Positions 43,829-51,727 of a stretch of DNA of 64,000 nucleotides are shown piece by piece. The DNA is from an uncultured Anaerolineales bacterium (GTDB lineage Bacteria; Chloroflexota; Anaerolineae; Anaerolineales; UBA6663): positions 1 through 64,000 of the forward strand of contig CALFZO010000159.1 in the NCBI GenBank assembly GCA_937952305.1, written 5' to 3'. The notes under the pieces are model-generated. The model did no database searches. It was not told the origin of the DNA and worked only from the letters and a program-made list of their open reading frames with translations. Positions within the stretch are counted from its first letter, which is position 1. Each line of letters opens with the position of its first letter. The position numbers and the translations under genes are program-made.

Positions 43829-45130
43829 TCACTGGGGCGGCAGGCCGAGGTAGGCGCGCAGCTGGTCCACACTGGTGAACCAGCTGATCGTATTCAGGAA
43901 CTCCGCCAAGGTGGCGCTGCGCCGCCGCAGCAGCCGCACCGCCGGGCCGATGGGATCAGCCCCGGACGCGCCGCCCCCCGGCGCGGCATTATACGCCCCG
44001 TAAAACGCAAAGTAGGCCTGGTTGAGCCGGCGCAGGCGGTAGCCGTTGTCCCAGAAGACCTGGCGGCGCGCCTCCATATAGGCCTCGGCCTCGGCCAGGC
44101 GTCCCTGTGCCAGCAGCTCATCGGCGCGCACACGCGTCTCGCGCATCGCGGCGCGGAAGTCGAAGGCCGGGGGCGACGCGGTCTCGGCGGCTGGGCGCTC
44201 GCGTCCGAGGAAGTTGCGAAAGGGCGCCGGGGCCGGGGCCAGGTCCGGGTAGTAGCGCCGCATCAGCAGCGCGCCGAGCTCATCCCCGAGCATTTCGGCC
44301 GTGGTCTCGTTGAGCGTGCGCAGTTCCGGCGACGTGTCATACAGCAGGCCCAGCGGCCGCAGCGTCAGGAAGTTGTGGATCCACTCGTGGGCCACCACAG
44401 ACGTGATCCAGCGCAGGTCCGCGCTCTGGGCCACCATGGTGGGGTAGGTGCCGATGCCGCCGACCGGCGTGACCAGCGTCGCCACGTCCAGGCCGACGGC
44501 GGCGCGCGTCTCCAGGTCCACCTGCTGGTCCAGCGTCAGATCGCCGTCGATCATCTGAATGGCCACCTGCTCGATGCGGTCGCGCGGGGAGACTACCAGC
44601 GCCAGGGGCAGGGGCGTGATGTGGAAGGCCACCGGCGGCAGGGGCTGGCCGCCGGCGGTCAGCCCCTGCTCGGCCAGGATGACCGTGAGCTGCTCCTGCA
44701 GAATGGCCTCCACGGGCGGCTGCAAGGCGGCCAGTTGGGCGCGCAGCGCGGCCTGCTCGGCGCGCAAGGCGGTGGTGGCGGCGGCGGGGTCCGTCACGGC
44801 TGGGTCGGCGTAGCGCGTGGCGATCTCGCCCTCCACGCGGTTGAGGTGCTCGCGCAAGTCAAAGAACAGGCGCACCTGACGGCCGCGCTCGGTTTCGGTC
44901 AGGAAGCTCTGCTCGGCCACGCTGGCCTGGCCCAGCTTGACGCCCACCGCGGCCAGCGTCCATTCGACGAAGTCGAACTCGAGCCCGCGCGTGTAGGCGC
45001 GCACGCGCTCCGGCACAGCGGCGGCGTGGTGCGTGTCGCCAGTCAGCGCCAGGCTGAGGCTGAAGGTGGCCGCCAGCCAGGACAGGGCTGCCAGCAGAAA
45101 GTGGGCGCCGCGGCGCAGTTGCTCGCGCAT
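43829..45130 (-). CDS. Membrane-anchored zinc metallopeptidase, family not identified
   Basis: A 433-aa protein with an N-terminal hydrophobic segment (about residues 12-30) then an extracytoplasmic part with a coiled region (85-150), and a gluzincin-like site HEWIH (about 248-252) followed about 25 residues later by LNETTAEMLGDE, where Glu would be the third zinc ligand. The C terminus holds WFTSVDQLRAYLGLPPQ. The start chosen gives MREQLRRGAHF and lies 7 nt after a TATGAT box, so the mRNA is predicted to be leaderless. Substrate unknown. Confidence 0.7.
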   Translation of the reverse strand: MREQLRRGAHFLLAALSWLAATFSLSLALTGDTHHAAAVPERVRAYTRGLEFDFVEWTLAAVGVKLGQASVAEQSFLTETERGRQVRLFFDLREHLNRVEGEIATRYADPAVTDPAAATTALRAEQAALRAQLAALQPPVEAILQEQLTVILAEQGLTAGGQPLPPVAFHITPLPLALVVSPRDRIEQVAIQMIDGDLTLDQQVDLETRAAVGLDVATLVTPVGGIGTYPTMVAQSADLRWITSVVAHEWIHNFLTLRPLGLLYDTSPELRTLNETTAEMLGDELGALLMRRYYPDLAPAPAPFRNFLGRERPAAETASPPAFDFRAAMRETRVRADELLAQGRLAEAEAYMEARRQVFWDNGYRLRRLNQAYFAFYGAYNAAPGGGASGADPIGPAVRLLRRRSATLAEFLNTISWFTSVDQLRAYLGLPPQ

Positions 45131-45137
45131 GGCGCGG

Positions 45138-45163
45138 ATCATAGCATAGCGCGATGCTATAAT
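45138..45163. promoter_or_regulatory. Divergent leaderless promoters within one palindrome
   Basis: Minus strand: TGC-TATGAT (45146-45138) ends 7 nt before the metallopeptidase ATG at 45130. Plus strand: TGC-TATAAT (45155-45163) ends 9 nt before the epimerase ATG at 45173. The inner parts form a perfect inverted repeat ATAGCAT-agcgcg-ATGCTAT (45141-45160), so the two promoters share one symmetrical site. Confidence 0.6.
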
Positions 45164-45172
45164 CGCGCCTTA

Positions 45173-46117
45173 ATGAACTTCTTAGTCACCGGCGCGGCCG
45201 GTTTTCTGGGATCAGCTCTGGCCAACCATCTGGCGCAAGCCGGCCAGGCGGTGCGCGGCCTGGACGATCTCTCCTCGGGCGACCCGGCGGCCCTGCTGCC
45301 ACAGGTGGCGTTCACGCGCGGCGACGTCAACGACCGGCCGCGGCTGTGGTCGCTGCTGCAGGGGGTCGAGTGCGTCTATCATCTGGCCGCGCGCGTGTCG
45401 GTGGCCGAGTCGGTGTTGTATCCGCGCGAGTACAACGCCGTCAACGTCGGCGGCACGGTCAGCCTGATGGAGGCCATGCGCGACGTGGGCGTGAAGCGGG
45501 TGGTGTTCGCGTCCTCCGGCGCCGTCTACGGCGAGCAGCCCGAGCAGCCGCTGCGCGAAGACAGGGTGCCGGACCCGCGCAGCCCGTACGCGGTGAGCAA
45601 GCTGGCGGCGGAGTACTACGTGCGCACCATCGGCGCGCTGTGGGGCATCGAGACGGTGGCCCTGCGCGTGTTCAACGCCTATGGTCCGGGTCAGCCGCTG
45701 CCGGCCTCGCATGCGCCCGTGGTGCCGCGGTTGATGCGCCAGGCGCTCACCGGCGGCTCGCTGGTGGTGCACGGCGACGGCCGCCAGACGCGCGACTACG
45801 TGTACGTGGATGATGTCGTCGAGGCGCTCGGGGCGGCCGCTACGGCCCAGGCGGTGGACCGGCTGGTGATCAATGTGGGCTCCGGCCACGAGGTCAGCGT
45901 CCGCGAGCTGGTGGCCGGCTTGCAGCACACGGTCGGCCGCCCGCTGGAAGTCCTCTTCAGCTCATCAGAAGGCGGCGGCGTCTCGCGCATGCGCGCTGAC
46001 CTCACGCTGGCCGCGGCCAAGCTCGGCTTCCGGCCCAAGGTCAGCTTGGCCGAAGGGCTGCGCCTGACGCTCGAGCGTGATCCGCGTTTCGCGGCGCTGG
46101 CCGCCGCCCGCCGATGA
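45173..46117 (+). CDS. NAD-dependent epimerase/dehydratase (UDP-sugar 4-epimerase-like)
   Basis: A 314-aa short-chain (extended SDR) enzyme: Rossmann motif VTGAAGFLGS, SSGAVYG with the catalytic Ser, and SPYAVSKLAAE with the Tyr-x3-Lys pair. It should epimerise or dehydrate a nucleotide sugar such as UDP-glucose. GYNAYGPGQ follows as usual. It is the first of three overlapping genes with the LMW phosphatase and the fructosamine kinase, and its mRNA starts at or next to the ATG. Confidence 0.88.
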   Translation: MNFLVTGAAGFLGSALANHLAQAGQAVRGLDDLSSGDPAALLPQVAFTRGDVNDRPRLWSLLQGVECVYHLAARVSVAESVLYPREYNAVNVGGTVSLMEAMRDVGVKRVVFASSGAVYGEQPEQPLREDRVPDPRSPYAVSKLAAEYYVRTIGALWGIETVALRVFNAYGPGQPLPASHAPVVPRLMRQALTGGSLVVHGDGRQTRDYVYVDDVVEALGAAATAQAVDRLVINVGSGHEVSVRELVAGLQHTVGRPLEVLFSSSEGGGVSRMRADLTLAAAKLGFRPKVSLAEGLRLTLERDPRFAALAAARR

Positions 46118-46623
46118 CTTCCCCTCTGCGCGTCTGTTTCGTCTGCATGGGCAATATCTGCCGCAGCCCGCTGGCGGAGGGCATCTTCCGGCAGCAGGTG
46201 ACGGCGGCGGGACTGGCGGACCGCTTCGAGATCGAGTCAGCCGGCCTGGGGCCGTGGCATGTCGGCGACCCGCCAGACAGCCGCGCGCGCCGGGTGGCGG
46301 CCGCCCGCGGCGTCGTGCTGGCCGGGCAGGCGCGCCAGATCCGGGCGCGCGACTTCGGACGTTTGGATGTCATCCTGGCCCTGGACGCCGAGATCTACGA
46401 TGATCTGCGGCGCCTGGCGCCGGGCGAGGCCGAGCGCGGCCGCATCCGGCTGCTGCGTGACTTCGACCCACAGGCGACGGGCGACAAGGACGTGCCCGAC
46501 CCGTACTACGGTGACCTCCAGGGGTTTGAGCACGTCTTCACGTTAGTGGAGCGCTCGACCCGCGGCCTGCTGGCGGCTTTGACAGACGGCGCGCGCAGCC
46601 GGCCGGAGGCCGATGCTGCCTGA
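46114..46623 (+). CDS. Low-molecular-weight protein tyrosine phosphatase-family protein
   Basis: The 169-aa protein has the LMW phosphatase signature FVCMGNICRSP (Cys11-x5-Arg17, then Ser/Pro) and the general acid region DVPDPYYGDLQGFEHVF. It overlaps the epimerase by 4 bp and the fructosamine kinase by 11 bp. Members of this family include the YfkJ type that removes the phosphate from protein-bound ribulosamine 5-phosphate, and the neighbouring kinase fits that role better than a tyrosine-signalling one. Confidence 0.87.
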   Translation: MTSPLRVCFVCMGNICRSPLAEGIFRQQVTAAGLADRFEIESAGLGPWHVGDPPDSRARRVAAARGVVLAGQARQIRARDFGRLDVILALDAEIYDDLRRLAPGEAERGRIRLLRDFDPQATGDKDVPDPYYGDLQGFEHVFTLVERSTRGLLAALTDGARSRPEADAA

Positions 46624-47479
46624 GCCTGTCCTGGCCTACCTGGAGGCGCAGGGGTGGGGCGGGGCCATCCGGCTGCAGGCAGTTGACGGCGGCTGCATTA
46701 ACAACGGGCACGTCGTGGATTGCGCGCACGGCCCGCGCCTCTTCCTCAAGACCAACCCCAACCCGCCGCCAGACCTCTTCGCGCGCGAGGCCGACGGGCT
46801 GCGTGCCCTCCATCAGCCGGGGGCGCCGCGTGTCCCGCGGCCGCTGCTCGCCGGTCCGGATTTCCTTCTGCTGGAGTACCTGGCGCCGGCGCCGCCGGCC
46901 GCTGCCGCGTGGGAGACGTTCGGGCGCCGGCTGGCGGCCCTGCACGCGCCGGCCGGCCCGCACTTCGGCTTCGCGCACACCAACTACCTCGGCAGCACCC
47001 CGCAGCCAAACCCGCCAACCGCCGACGGCTTCGACTTTTTCGCCGAGCAGCGCCTGCTCTATCAGGGCCGTCTAGCGCGTGAACGCGGACACCTGTCAGG
47101 TGCCAGCCTGCGGGCGCTGGAGCGGCTGGCGGCCCGCCTGCGTGACCGGGTGCCCGCTCAGCCGCCCAGCCTGATCCACGGCGATTTGTGGAGCGGGAAC
47201 GTGATCCCGGGTCCGGACGGCGACCTAAGCCTGATCGACCCGGCAGCGCATTATGGCTGGGCGGAAGCCGAGTTGGCGATGACGGCGCTGTTTGGGGGCT
47301 TTCCGGAGGCGTTCTACCGCGCGTATGCGGCGGCGGCCGAGGCGGGTGGGCGCCCGCTGGCCCAGGGATTCCGCCAGCGCTTCGGCGTCTACAACCTGTA
47401 CCACCTGCTGAACCATCTGAACCTGTTTGGGGGCCATTACCTGGGTCAGGTCGAGGCTGTCCTGGCGGCCAACCGGTGA
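46613..47479 (+). CDS. Fructosamine/ribulosamine kinase family protein
   Basis: This 288-aa kinase belongs to the fructosamine-3-kinase family: LIHGDLWSGNVIPG (about residues 184-197) is the catalytic loop with Asp, followed by LIDPAAHYG, the metal-binding DP(A) step typical of FN3K. The N-terminal part LKTNPNP, READGLRAL and FLLLEYLAPAPP fits the same fold. It phosphorylates ketoamine sugars bound to proteins, which destabilises them and lets the amine be freed. The ATG overlaps the phosphatase by 11 bp. Confidence 0.87.
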   Translation: MLPEPVLAYLEAQGWGGAIRLQAVDGGCINNGHVVDCAHGPRLFLKTNPNPPPDLFAREADGLRALHQPGAPRVPRPLLAGPDFLLLEYLAPAPPAAAAWETFGRRLAALHAPAGPHFGFAHTNYLGSTPQPNPPTADGFDFFAEQRLLYQGRLARERGHLSGASLRALERLAARLRDRVPAQPPSLIHGDLWSGNVIPGPDGDLSLIDPAAHYGWAEAELAMTALFGGFPEAFYRAYAAAAEAGGRPLAQGFRQRFGVYNLYHLLNHLNLFGGHYLGQVEAVLAANR

Positions 47480-47596
47480 CTGCCGGCGACTGATCTCAGT
47501 CAAATCCGATGACTATTGTCACTAAATCTGGCCCGGCTCTTCTGCCAAGATTACGGCCACTCGGAACGGTAAAGGCCAAAGCGGGTGGGAGGCGTG

Positions 47597-48160
47597 ATGC
47601 GCTGGTTGGCGGACGAAATCGTTGGGCATCCCATACGCACAGCGGTCTGGTCGGCCCGGATCGCGCGGCGCCTGGGCTGGGGGTGGTCGCCGCTGCTCCT
47701 GCTGGTGCTGGCGGCGCTGCTGCACGATTTTGGCAAGCTGGTCATGCCCCGGCGGCTGCTCCACAAGGCCGGCGCCTTGCAGCCGGATGAGCGCGCCGTC
47801 GTCCGCCAACACCCCCTGCACGGCTACGCCTGGCTCTGCTTTGCCCCGCGCGCCATCACGGGCGTCATCCTCTATCATCACGAATGCTGGGATGGATCGG
47901 GCTATCCGCTGGCGCTGCGCGGCAGCGAGATCCCGGTGGCGGCGCGCATCGTGGCCGTGGCCGACGTGTACGACGCTTTGACCAGCGCGCGGCCCTACAA
48001 ATCCGCCTGGGATGGACGCCAGGCCGTCGATCACATCGTGGGCGGGCGCGGCCGGCAGTTCGATCCGCGCGTCGTCGCGGCCTTCCTGGCGTTGGTCGAT
48101 GAAGCGCCGCTGGCGGAACTGTACCCGGCGGGCACGCCGCTGGCGGACTCCGGCGACTAG
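47597..48160 (+). CDS. HD-GYP-type phosphohydrolase
   Basis: A 187-aa single-domain protein: LLHDFGK (HD), HHECWDGSGYP (GYP region) and IPVAARIVAVADVYDALTSARPYK, all in the order of HD-GYP proteins. Members hydrolyse cyclic di-GMP or act as sensors, but those usually have a partner receiver domain, absent here. GGGAGG just upstream selects the ATG at 47597 over the GTG at 47585. The preceding region holds a small TGAC-tatt-GTCA palindrome (47510-47521) of unknown use. Confidence 0.85.
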   Translation: MRWLADEIVGHPIRTAVWSARIARRLGWGWSPLLLLVLAALLHDFGKLVMPRRLLHKAGALQPDERAVVRQHPLHGYAWLCFAPRAITGVILYHHECWDGSGYPLALRGSEIPVAARIVAVADVYDALTSARPYKSAWDGRQAVDHIVGGRGRQFDPRVVAAFLALVDEAPLAELYPAGTPLADSGD

Positions 48161-48170
48161 CCCCGGCGGC

Positions 48171-49109
48171 TCAGGCGCCGCTCGTCACCTGATCGCTGAG
48201 TTGATCCAGGCGCGCCACCTCGGCGCGGGTCAAACGCCACCCCAGGGTGCCGGCATTCTGTTCGGCCTGGCGCGCATTCTTGGCGCCCGGGATAGGCAGC
48301 GTCCCCTTGCACAGGCACCAATTCAAAGCCACCTGCGCCGGCGTGCGGCCGTTGTGCGCCTGGCCGATCTCGCGCAGGGCGGTCACGAGCGGCTCCACCC
48401 GCTGCAGCACCCGCGCGTAGCGGCGGCCGCGCAGGCCGGGCGGCGGGTTCTGGGGCGTGTACTTGCCGGAGAGCAGGCCCTGCGCCAGCGGGCTGTAGGC
48501 GATGACGCGCACGTCCAGCTCCTGGCACAGCGCCAGCAGGCCGTTGTGTTCTATGTGCCGGTCCAGCAGGCTGTAGGGCACCTGATTGGCGGTGAGCGCG
48601 AGGCCGCGTGCTTTGAGGGCGGCGTAGGCGCGGCGGGTCTGGCCGGGGTCATAGTTGGAAACGCCGACGCTGCGCACCCAGCCCGCCGCGACGGCGTCCG
48701 CCATCGCGTCCATCCAGGTCTCAATCCGCACCGGCGGGAACGGCCAGTGCATCTGGTACAGGTCCACGGCGTCCACGCCCAGCCGGTCCAGGCTGGCACG
48801 CAGCGCCGCGCGCAGCTGGCCCTTGCTCACGCGCCACGGGAACGGGAAGAACTTGGTGGCCACCAGGGCGCGGAGGCCGCTGGACTGCAGGAACCGGCCC
48901 AGGAATTTCTCGGAGCGGCCCAGCCCGTAGACCTCGGCGGTGTCGATGAAGGTCACGCCAGCCGCCACGCTGACGTCGAACGAGGCGCGCAGGTCGGCTT
49001 CCGCGTAGCCGCGCCCGTAACCCCACATGAACTGGTCGCCCCACTGCCAGGTCCCCAGGCCGAACTCGATCTTGCGCAGCGGGTTGCTGCCGTTGGATGT
49101 CGCGCTCAT
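48171..49109 (-). CDS. Aldo/keto reductase
   Basis: The 312-aa protein is an NAD(P)-dependent TIM-barrel oxidoreductase. The catalytic tetrad is in place: Asp in FIDTAEVYG, Tyr in the same segment, Lys in VATKFF and His in QMHWPF. SVGVSNYDPGQ and LNWCLCKGTLPIPGAKNARQAEQ carry the coenzyme-binding region. Substrate unknown. It converges with the HD-GYP gene, only 10 nt apart. Confidence 0.9.
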   Translation of the reverse strand: MSATSNGSNPLRKIEFGLGTWQWGDQFMWGYGRGYAEADLRASFDVSVAAGVTFIDTAEVYGLGRSEKFLGRFLQSSGLRALVATKFFPFPWRVSKGQLRAALRASLDRLGVDAVDLYQMHWPFPPVRIETWMDAMADAVAAGWVRSVGVSNYDPGQTRRAYAALKARGLALTANQVPYSLLDRHIEHNGLLALCQELDVRVIAYSPLAQGLLSGKYTPQNPPPGLRGRRYARVLQRVEPLVTALREIGQAHNGRTPAQVALNWCLCKGTLPIPGAKNARQAEQNAGTLGWRLTRAEVARLDQLSDQVTSGA

Positions 49110-49131
49110 CAGTTACTCCCTCTGACCTCCA

Positions 49132-49140
49132 ATGATATCA
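49132..49140 (-). promoter_or_regulatory. Extended -10 (TGA-TATCAT) of the aldo/keto reductase gene
   Basis: On the minus strand, TATCAT preceded by TGA lies about 22 nt before the start, followed by GGAGG and AGGGAG as ribosome binding sites. Confidence 0.45.
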
Positions 49141-49266
49141 TCGCGCCCTGAGGTCCAGGCCGGCTTGTCCAAGCCGGGCGGCCTCAGTCTGGAATATCCC
49201 GGGCTCCCGGAACACCACCTGGCGCCGCGTCAGCGGAGACGTGGCCGGAAACGGCGGCGGGCGCAG

Positions 49267-49304
49267 AAACGTCGAGACGGCCAGTAACGGCCGTCTCGAC
49301 GTTT
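49267..49304. terminator. Perfect 16-bp inverted repeat downstream of mmdB
   Basis: AAACGTCGAGACGGCC / GGCCGTCTCGACGTTT (49267-49282 with 49289-49304) with a 6-nt loop. It lies 25 nt after the last gene of the minus-strand kor-mmd cluster. The T-run is short, so it may be a transcript-stabilising or Rho-assisted terminator. Confidence 0.65.
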
Positions 49305-49329
49305 AAGTGTGACGAGCGACGCGGCGGGT

Positions 49330-50457
49330 TTACATCAAGCCGGAGACGAGCGCCAGCAGCACGCCGCCGGCAATCACGCTGCCCAGCTGCCCGGCCGTGT
49401 TGGCGCCCATGGCGTGCATGAGGATGAAGTTCTCGAAATCCTCGTCCTGCGCCATGCGGGCCGCCAGGCGGCCGGCCATGGGGAAGGCGCTGATGCCGGC
49501 CGCGCCGATGAGCGGGTTGATCTGGCCGCGCGTGACGAACGACATCAACTTGCCAAAGAGCAGGCCGGCCACGGTGTCCAGCGCGAAGGCCAGCAGGCCG
49601 AGCAGCATGATCTGCAGCGTGGCCAGGTTGAGGAAGCTCTCGGCGCTCATGGTGGCGCCGATGGTCAGCCCCAGGAACAGCGTGGCGATGTTGATGATCT
49701 CATTCTGGGCGGCCTTGCTCAGGCGGTCCACCACGCCGCTTTCGCGCAGCAGGTTGCCGAGCATGAGCATGCTGATCAGGGGGGTGGCGTCCGGCACCAG
49801 CAGCCCGACCACCAGCGTCACCAGGATCGGGAAGATCACGCGGGCGCGCGGCGAGACCGGCCGGGGCGCGTACTCCATGCGGATGCGACGCTCGGCCGGC
49901 GTGGTGAGGAGCTTCATCAGCGGCGGCTGGATGATCGGGATCAGGCTCATGTACGAGTAGGCGGCCACCGCGATCGGCGCCAGGATTTCCGGCGCCAGCT
50001 TGGTGGCTACGAAGATCGAGGTCGGCCCATCGATGGCGCCGATCACGCCGATGGAGGCGGCCTGGTTGAGCGGGAAGCCGAGCACCGTCGCCAGCAGCAG
50101 CGTGCCGAAGATGCCGAACTGGCCGGCCGCGCCCAGGAGCACCATCTTGGGCTGGGCCAAGAGCGGGCTGAAGTCGATCATGGCCCCGACGCCGACGAAG
50201 ATCAGCAGCGGGAAGAGCTCGGTGCGGATGCCGGCGTCGTAGAGCACGCGCAGCACGCCGCCGGCCTCGGTCATGCCGGTGAGCGGGATGTTGGCCAGCA
50301 GGCAGCCGACGCCGATGGGCAGCAGCAGCACCGGCTCGTACTCCTTGGCCACGGCCAGCCACACCAGCACGGCGCCGACGGCGAGCATGAAGGCATGGCC
50401 AAGCTGGAAATGGGCCAGCCCTTTGGTGAGTTCGGTGAAGAGCAGGGAGAAATCCAT
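49330..50457 (-). CDS. mmdB: Sodium-translocating decarboxylase beta subunit (MmdB/OadB)
   Basis: The product (375 aa from ATG 50457; a GTG at 50475 would add six residues) is the integral membrane subunit that couples decarboxylation of carboxybiotin to sodium export. It has about ten membrane segments and the conserved IGAIDGPTS region IV motif (Asp near residue 143), AYSYMSLIPIIQPP and ESGVVDRLSKAAQNE with LFLGLTIGATMSAE. It is the last gene of the cluster, immediately after the lipoprotein gene. Confidence 0.93.
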   Translation of the reverse strand: MDFSLLFTELTKGLAHFQLGHAFMLAVGAVLVWLAVAKEYEPVLLLPIGVGCLLANIPLTGMTEAGGVLRVLYDAGIRTELFPLLIFVGVGAMIDFSPLLAQPKMVLLGAAGQFGIFGTLLLATVLGFPLNQAASIGVIGAIDGPTSIFVATKLAPEILAPIAVAAYSYMSLIPIIQPPLMKLLTTPAERRIRMEYAPRPVSPRARVIFPILVTLVVGLLVPDATPLISMLMLGNLLRESGVVDRLSKAAQNEIINIATLFLGLTIGATMSAESFLNLATLQIMLLGLLAFALDTVAGLLFGKLMSFVTRGQINPLIGAAGISAFPMAGRLAARMAQDEDFENFILMHAMGANTAGQLGSVIAGGVLLALVSGLM

Positions 50458-50475
50458 GAGCGTTGGGGCGGGCAC

Positions 50476-50889
50476 TTAGCGCGGCGTAGGCGGGCCGGCG
50501 AGGTCAAAGGCCAACAGCGCCGCCACTGCGGGCTGGTCGCGCAGCCAGATGTGGAACTGATACGCGGTCGTCGGGTTGAGCGCCGGCGGCTGGCCGCGCT
50601 GGCCGAGCGCCACGCTCACCTGCCAGGCGCCGCCTGTGGGATGGACGCAGTCGGTGGGCCAATCCGGGATGAGCATCCCGCCGGCCGTGAGCTGCGTGAA
50701 CAGGCAGGCCTCGTCCGGCAGGCTGGTGGTTCCGCGCAGGGTCACTTGGTCTGCCTGCACCTCCACCTGGTCGGCCGTGATCCGGCCGGTGTCCGGCGCA
50801 GCGGTGGGGCTGGCCGGCGCGCAGGCCGCCAGCCACAAGAAGCCCACCGCTAACGTGATCAGCCGGGCGGGCCGGGCACTAGCGCGCAT
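50476..50889 (-). CDS. Small lipoprotein inside the decarboxylase cluster
   Basis: The 137-aa protein has a signal peptide with lipobox WLAAC (Cys23), a short Pro/Ala-rich linker, then an outer domain with QVEVQADQVTLRGTTSLPDEACLFTQLTAGGMLIPD and GGAWQVSVALGQRGQPPALNPTTAYQFHIWLRD, resembling an immunoglobulin-like beta sandwich. It overlaps mmdC by 11 bp and lies just before mmdB, so it is cotranscribed with a membrane pump. No known role in such pumps; function unknown. Confidence 0.8.
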   Translation of the reverse strand: MRASARPARLITLAVGFLWLAACAPASPTAAPDTGRITADQVEVQADQVTLRGTTSLPDEACLFTQLTAGGMLIPDWPTDCVHPTGGAWQVSVALGQRGQPPALNPTTAYQFHIWLRDQPAVAALLAFDLAGPPTPR

Positions 50890-51325
50890 AGTCCACCAGC
50901 GCTTCCTTGTGCTTGACCTGCTGCCCGACGATGACGCGGACGGCGCCGACGACGCCGGCGCGCGGCGCCCGGATCGGGCTCTTCATCTTCATGGCTTCCA
51001 GCACGCAGAGCTCCTGGCCGGTGGCGACCGTGTCTCCGGGCTGCACGGCAATCGACACGATCACGCCCGGGATGGGGGCGAGCACGGCGTCGGCGCCGGC
51101 GGCCCCGGGCGCGGCGGCGGCAGCGGCCGAGACGCTGGCCGGCGCGGGTGGCGCGGCCAGCCGGCGGGTGTCGCCGACCGGGGCCGCCTCGGCCGCCTCG
51201 GCGGTGGGTGATTCCGGCCAGACTTCAAAGGGCTCGCCGTCCACCAGAACGTGGATCGGCCGGCCGACCAGGTCGCCGACCTCGACGGAGAAGGAGCGGC
51301 CCTCAAGCTTGACGGTGTACTTCAT
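50879..51325 (-). CDS. mmdC: Biotin carrier subunit of the decarboxylase (MmdC)
   Basis: This 148-aa protein has an N-terminal beta stretch MKYTVKLEGRSFSVEV, an Ala/Pro-rich flexible linker (about 60-85) and a C-terminal biotinyl domain with the biotin lysine in VLEAMKMKSP. It carries the carboxyl group from MmdA to MmdB. It starts in an ATGA overlap with mmdD; a longer upstream reading would overlap mmdD by 50 bp more and is rejected. Confidence 0.92.
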   Translation of the reverse strand: MKYTVKLEGRSFSVEVGDLVGRPIHVLVDGEPFEVWPESPTAEAAEAAPVGDTRRLAAPPAPASVSAAAAAAPGAAGADAVLAPIPGVIVSIAVQPGDTVATGQELCVLEAMKMKSPIRAPRAGVVGAVRVIVGQQVKHKEALVDYAR

Positions 51326-51657
51326 CGGACGGGTCCTCGCTGGCTGAGCTGGTTGGCGCGCATGACGGCTTGCCACGCGCTGACGATGGCGGTGGGCGGC
51401 GGGGGCGGGACGTTGGGCTGGTCGCCGGTATCCCGCGCGGCCTGTTCGGCCAGGGCCAGGGCCAGGGCGGCGGCGGCGGCGCGCTGGCGCAGACCGTGCT
51501 CGGCCGCGGCGTCGCTGCGGCGCGGTTCGGCGTGGGCCGGGTCGGTCGTGACGCGCACCAGCAGCGACATCAGGCCCCAGAACAGCACGATGGCGCCGAA
51601 GACCAGGCTCATGCCGATCAGGGTGATTTGCAGGGCGAGTTGCAGGTTGGGGGTCAT
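51322..51657 (-). CDS. mmdD: Small membrane subunit of the decarboxylase (OadG/MmdD-like)
   Basis: The 111-aa protein has one N-terminal membrane helix (about residues 8-32: LQITLIGMSLVFGAIVLFWGLMSLLV), then a charged Ala-rich tail, the usual OadG/MmdD layout. It helps assemble the alpha subunit with the membrane subunit. It lies between mmdA and mmdC. The family is poorly conserved, so the call rests on length, topology and position. Confidence 0.82.
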   Translation of the reverse strand: MTPNLQLALQITLIGMSLVFGAIVLFWGLMSLLVRVTTDPAHAEPRRSDAAAEHGLRQRAAAAALALALAEQAARDTGDQPNVPPPPPTAIVSAWQAVMRANQLSQRGPVR

Positions 51658-51727
51658 AGGCTTCTGAAGCAGGACTAAAGACGAAAGACGCCGGCGGGGG
51701 CTGGCGGCCTCCGGCCGAGGCCGTTCG

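Noticed and set aside
49309..50853. A long open frame antisense to mmdB
   Set aside because: His/Gln/Arg-rich composition typical of a shadow; the minus strand encodes an obvious membrane subunit.
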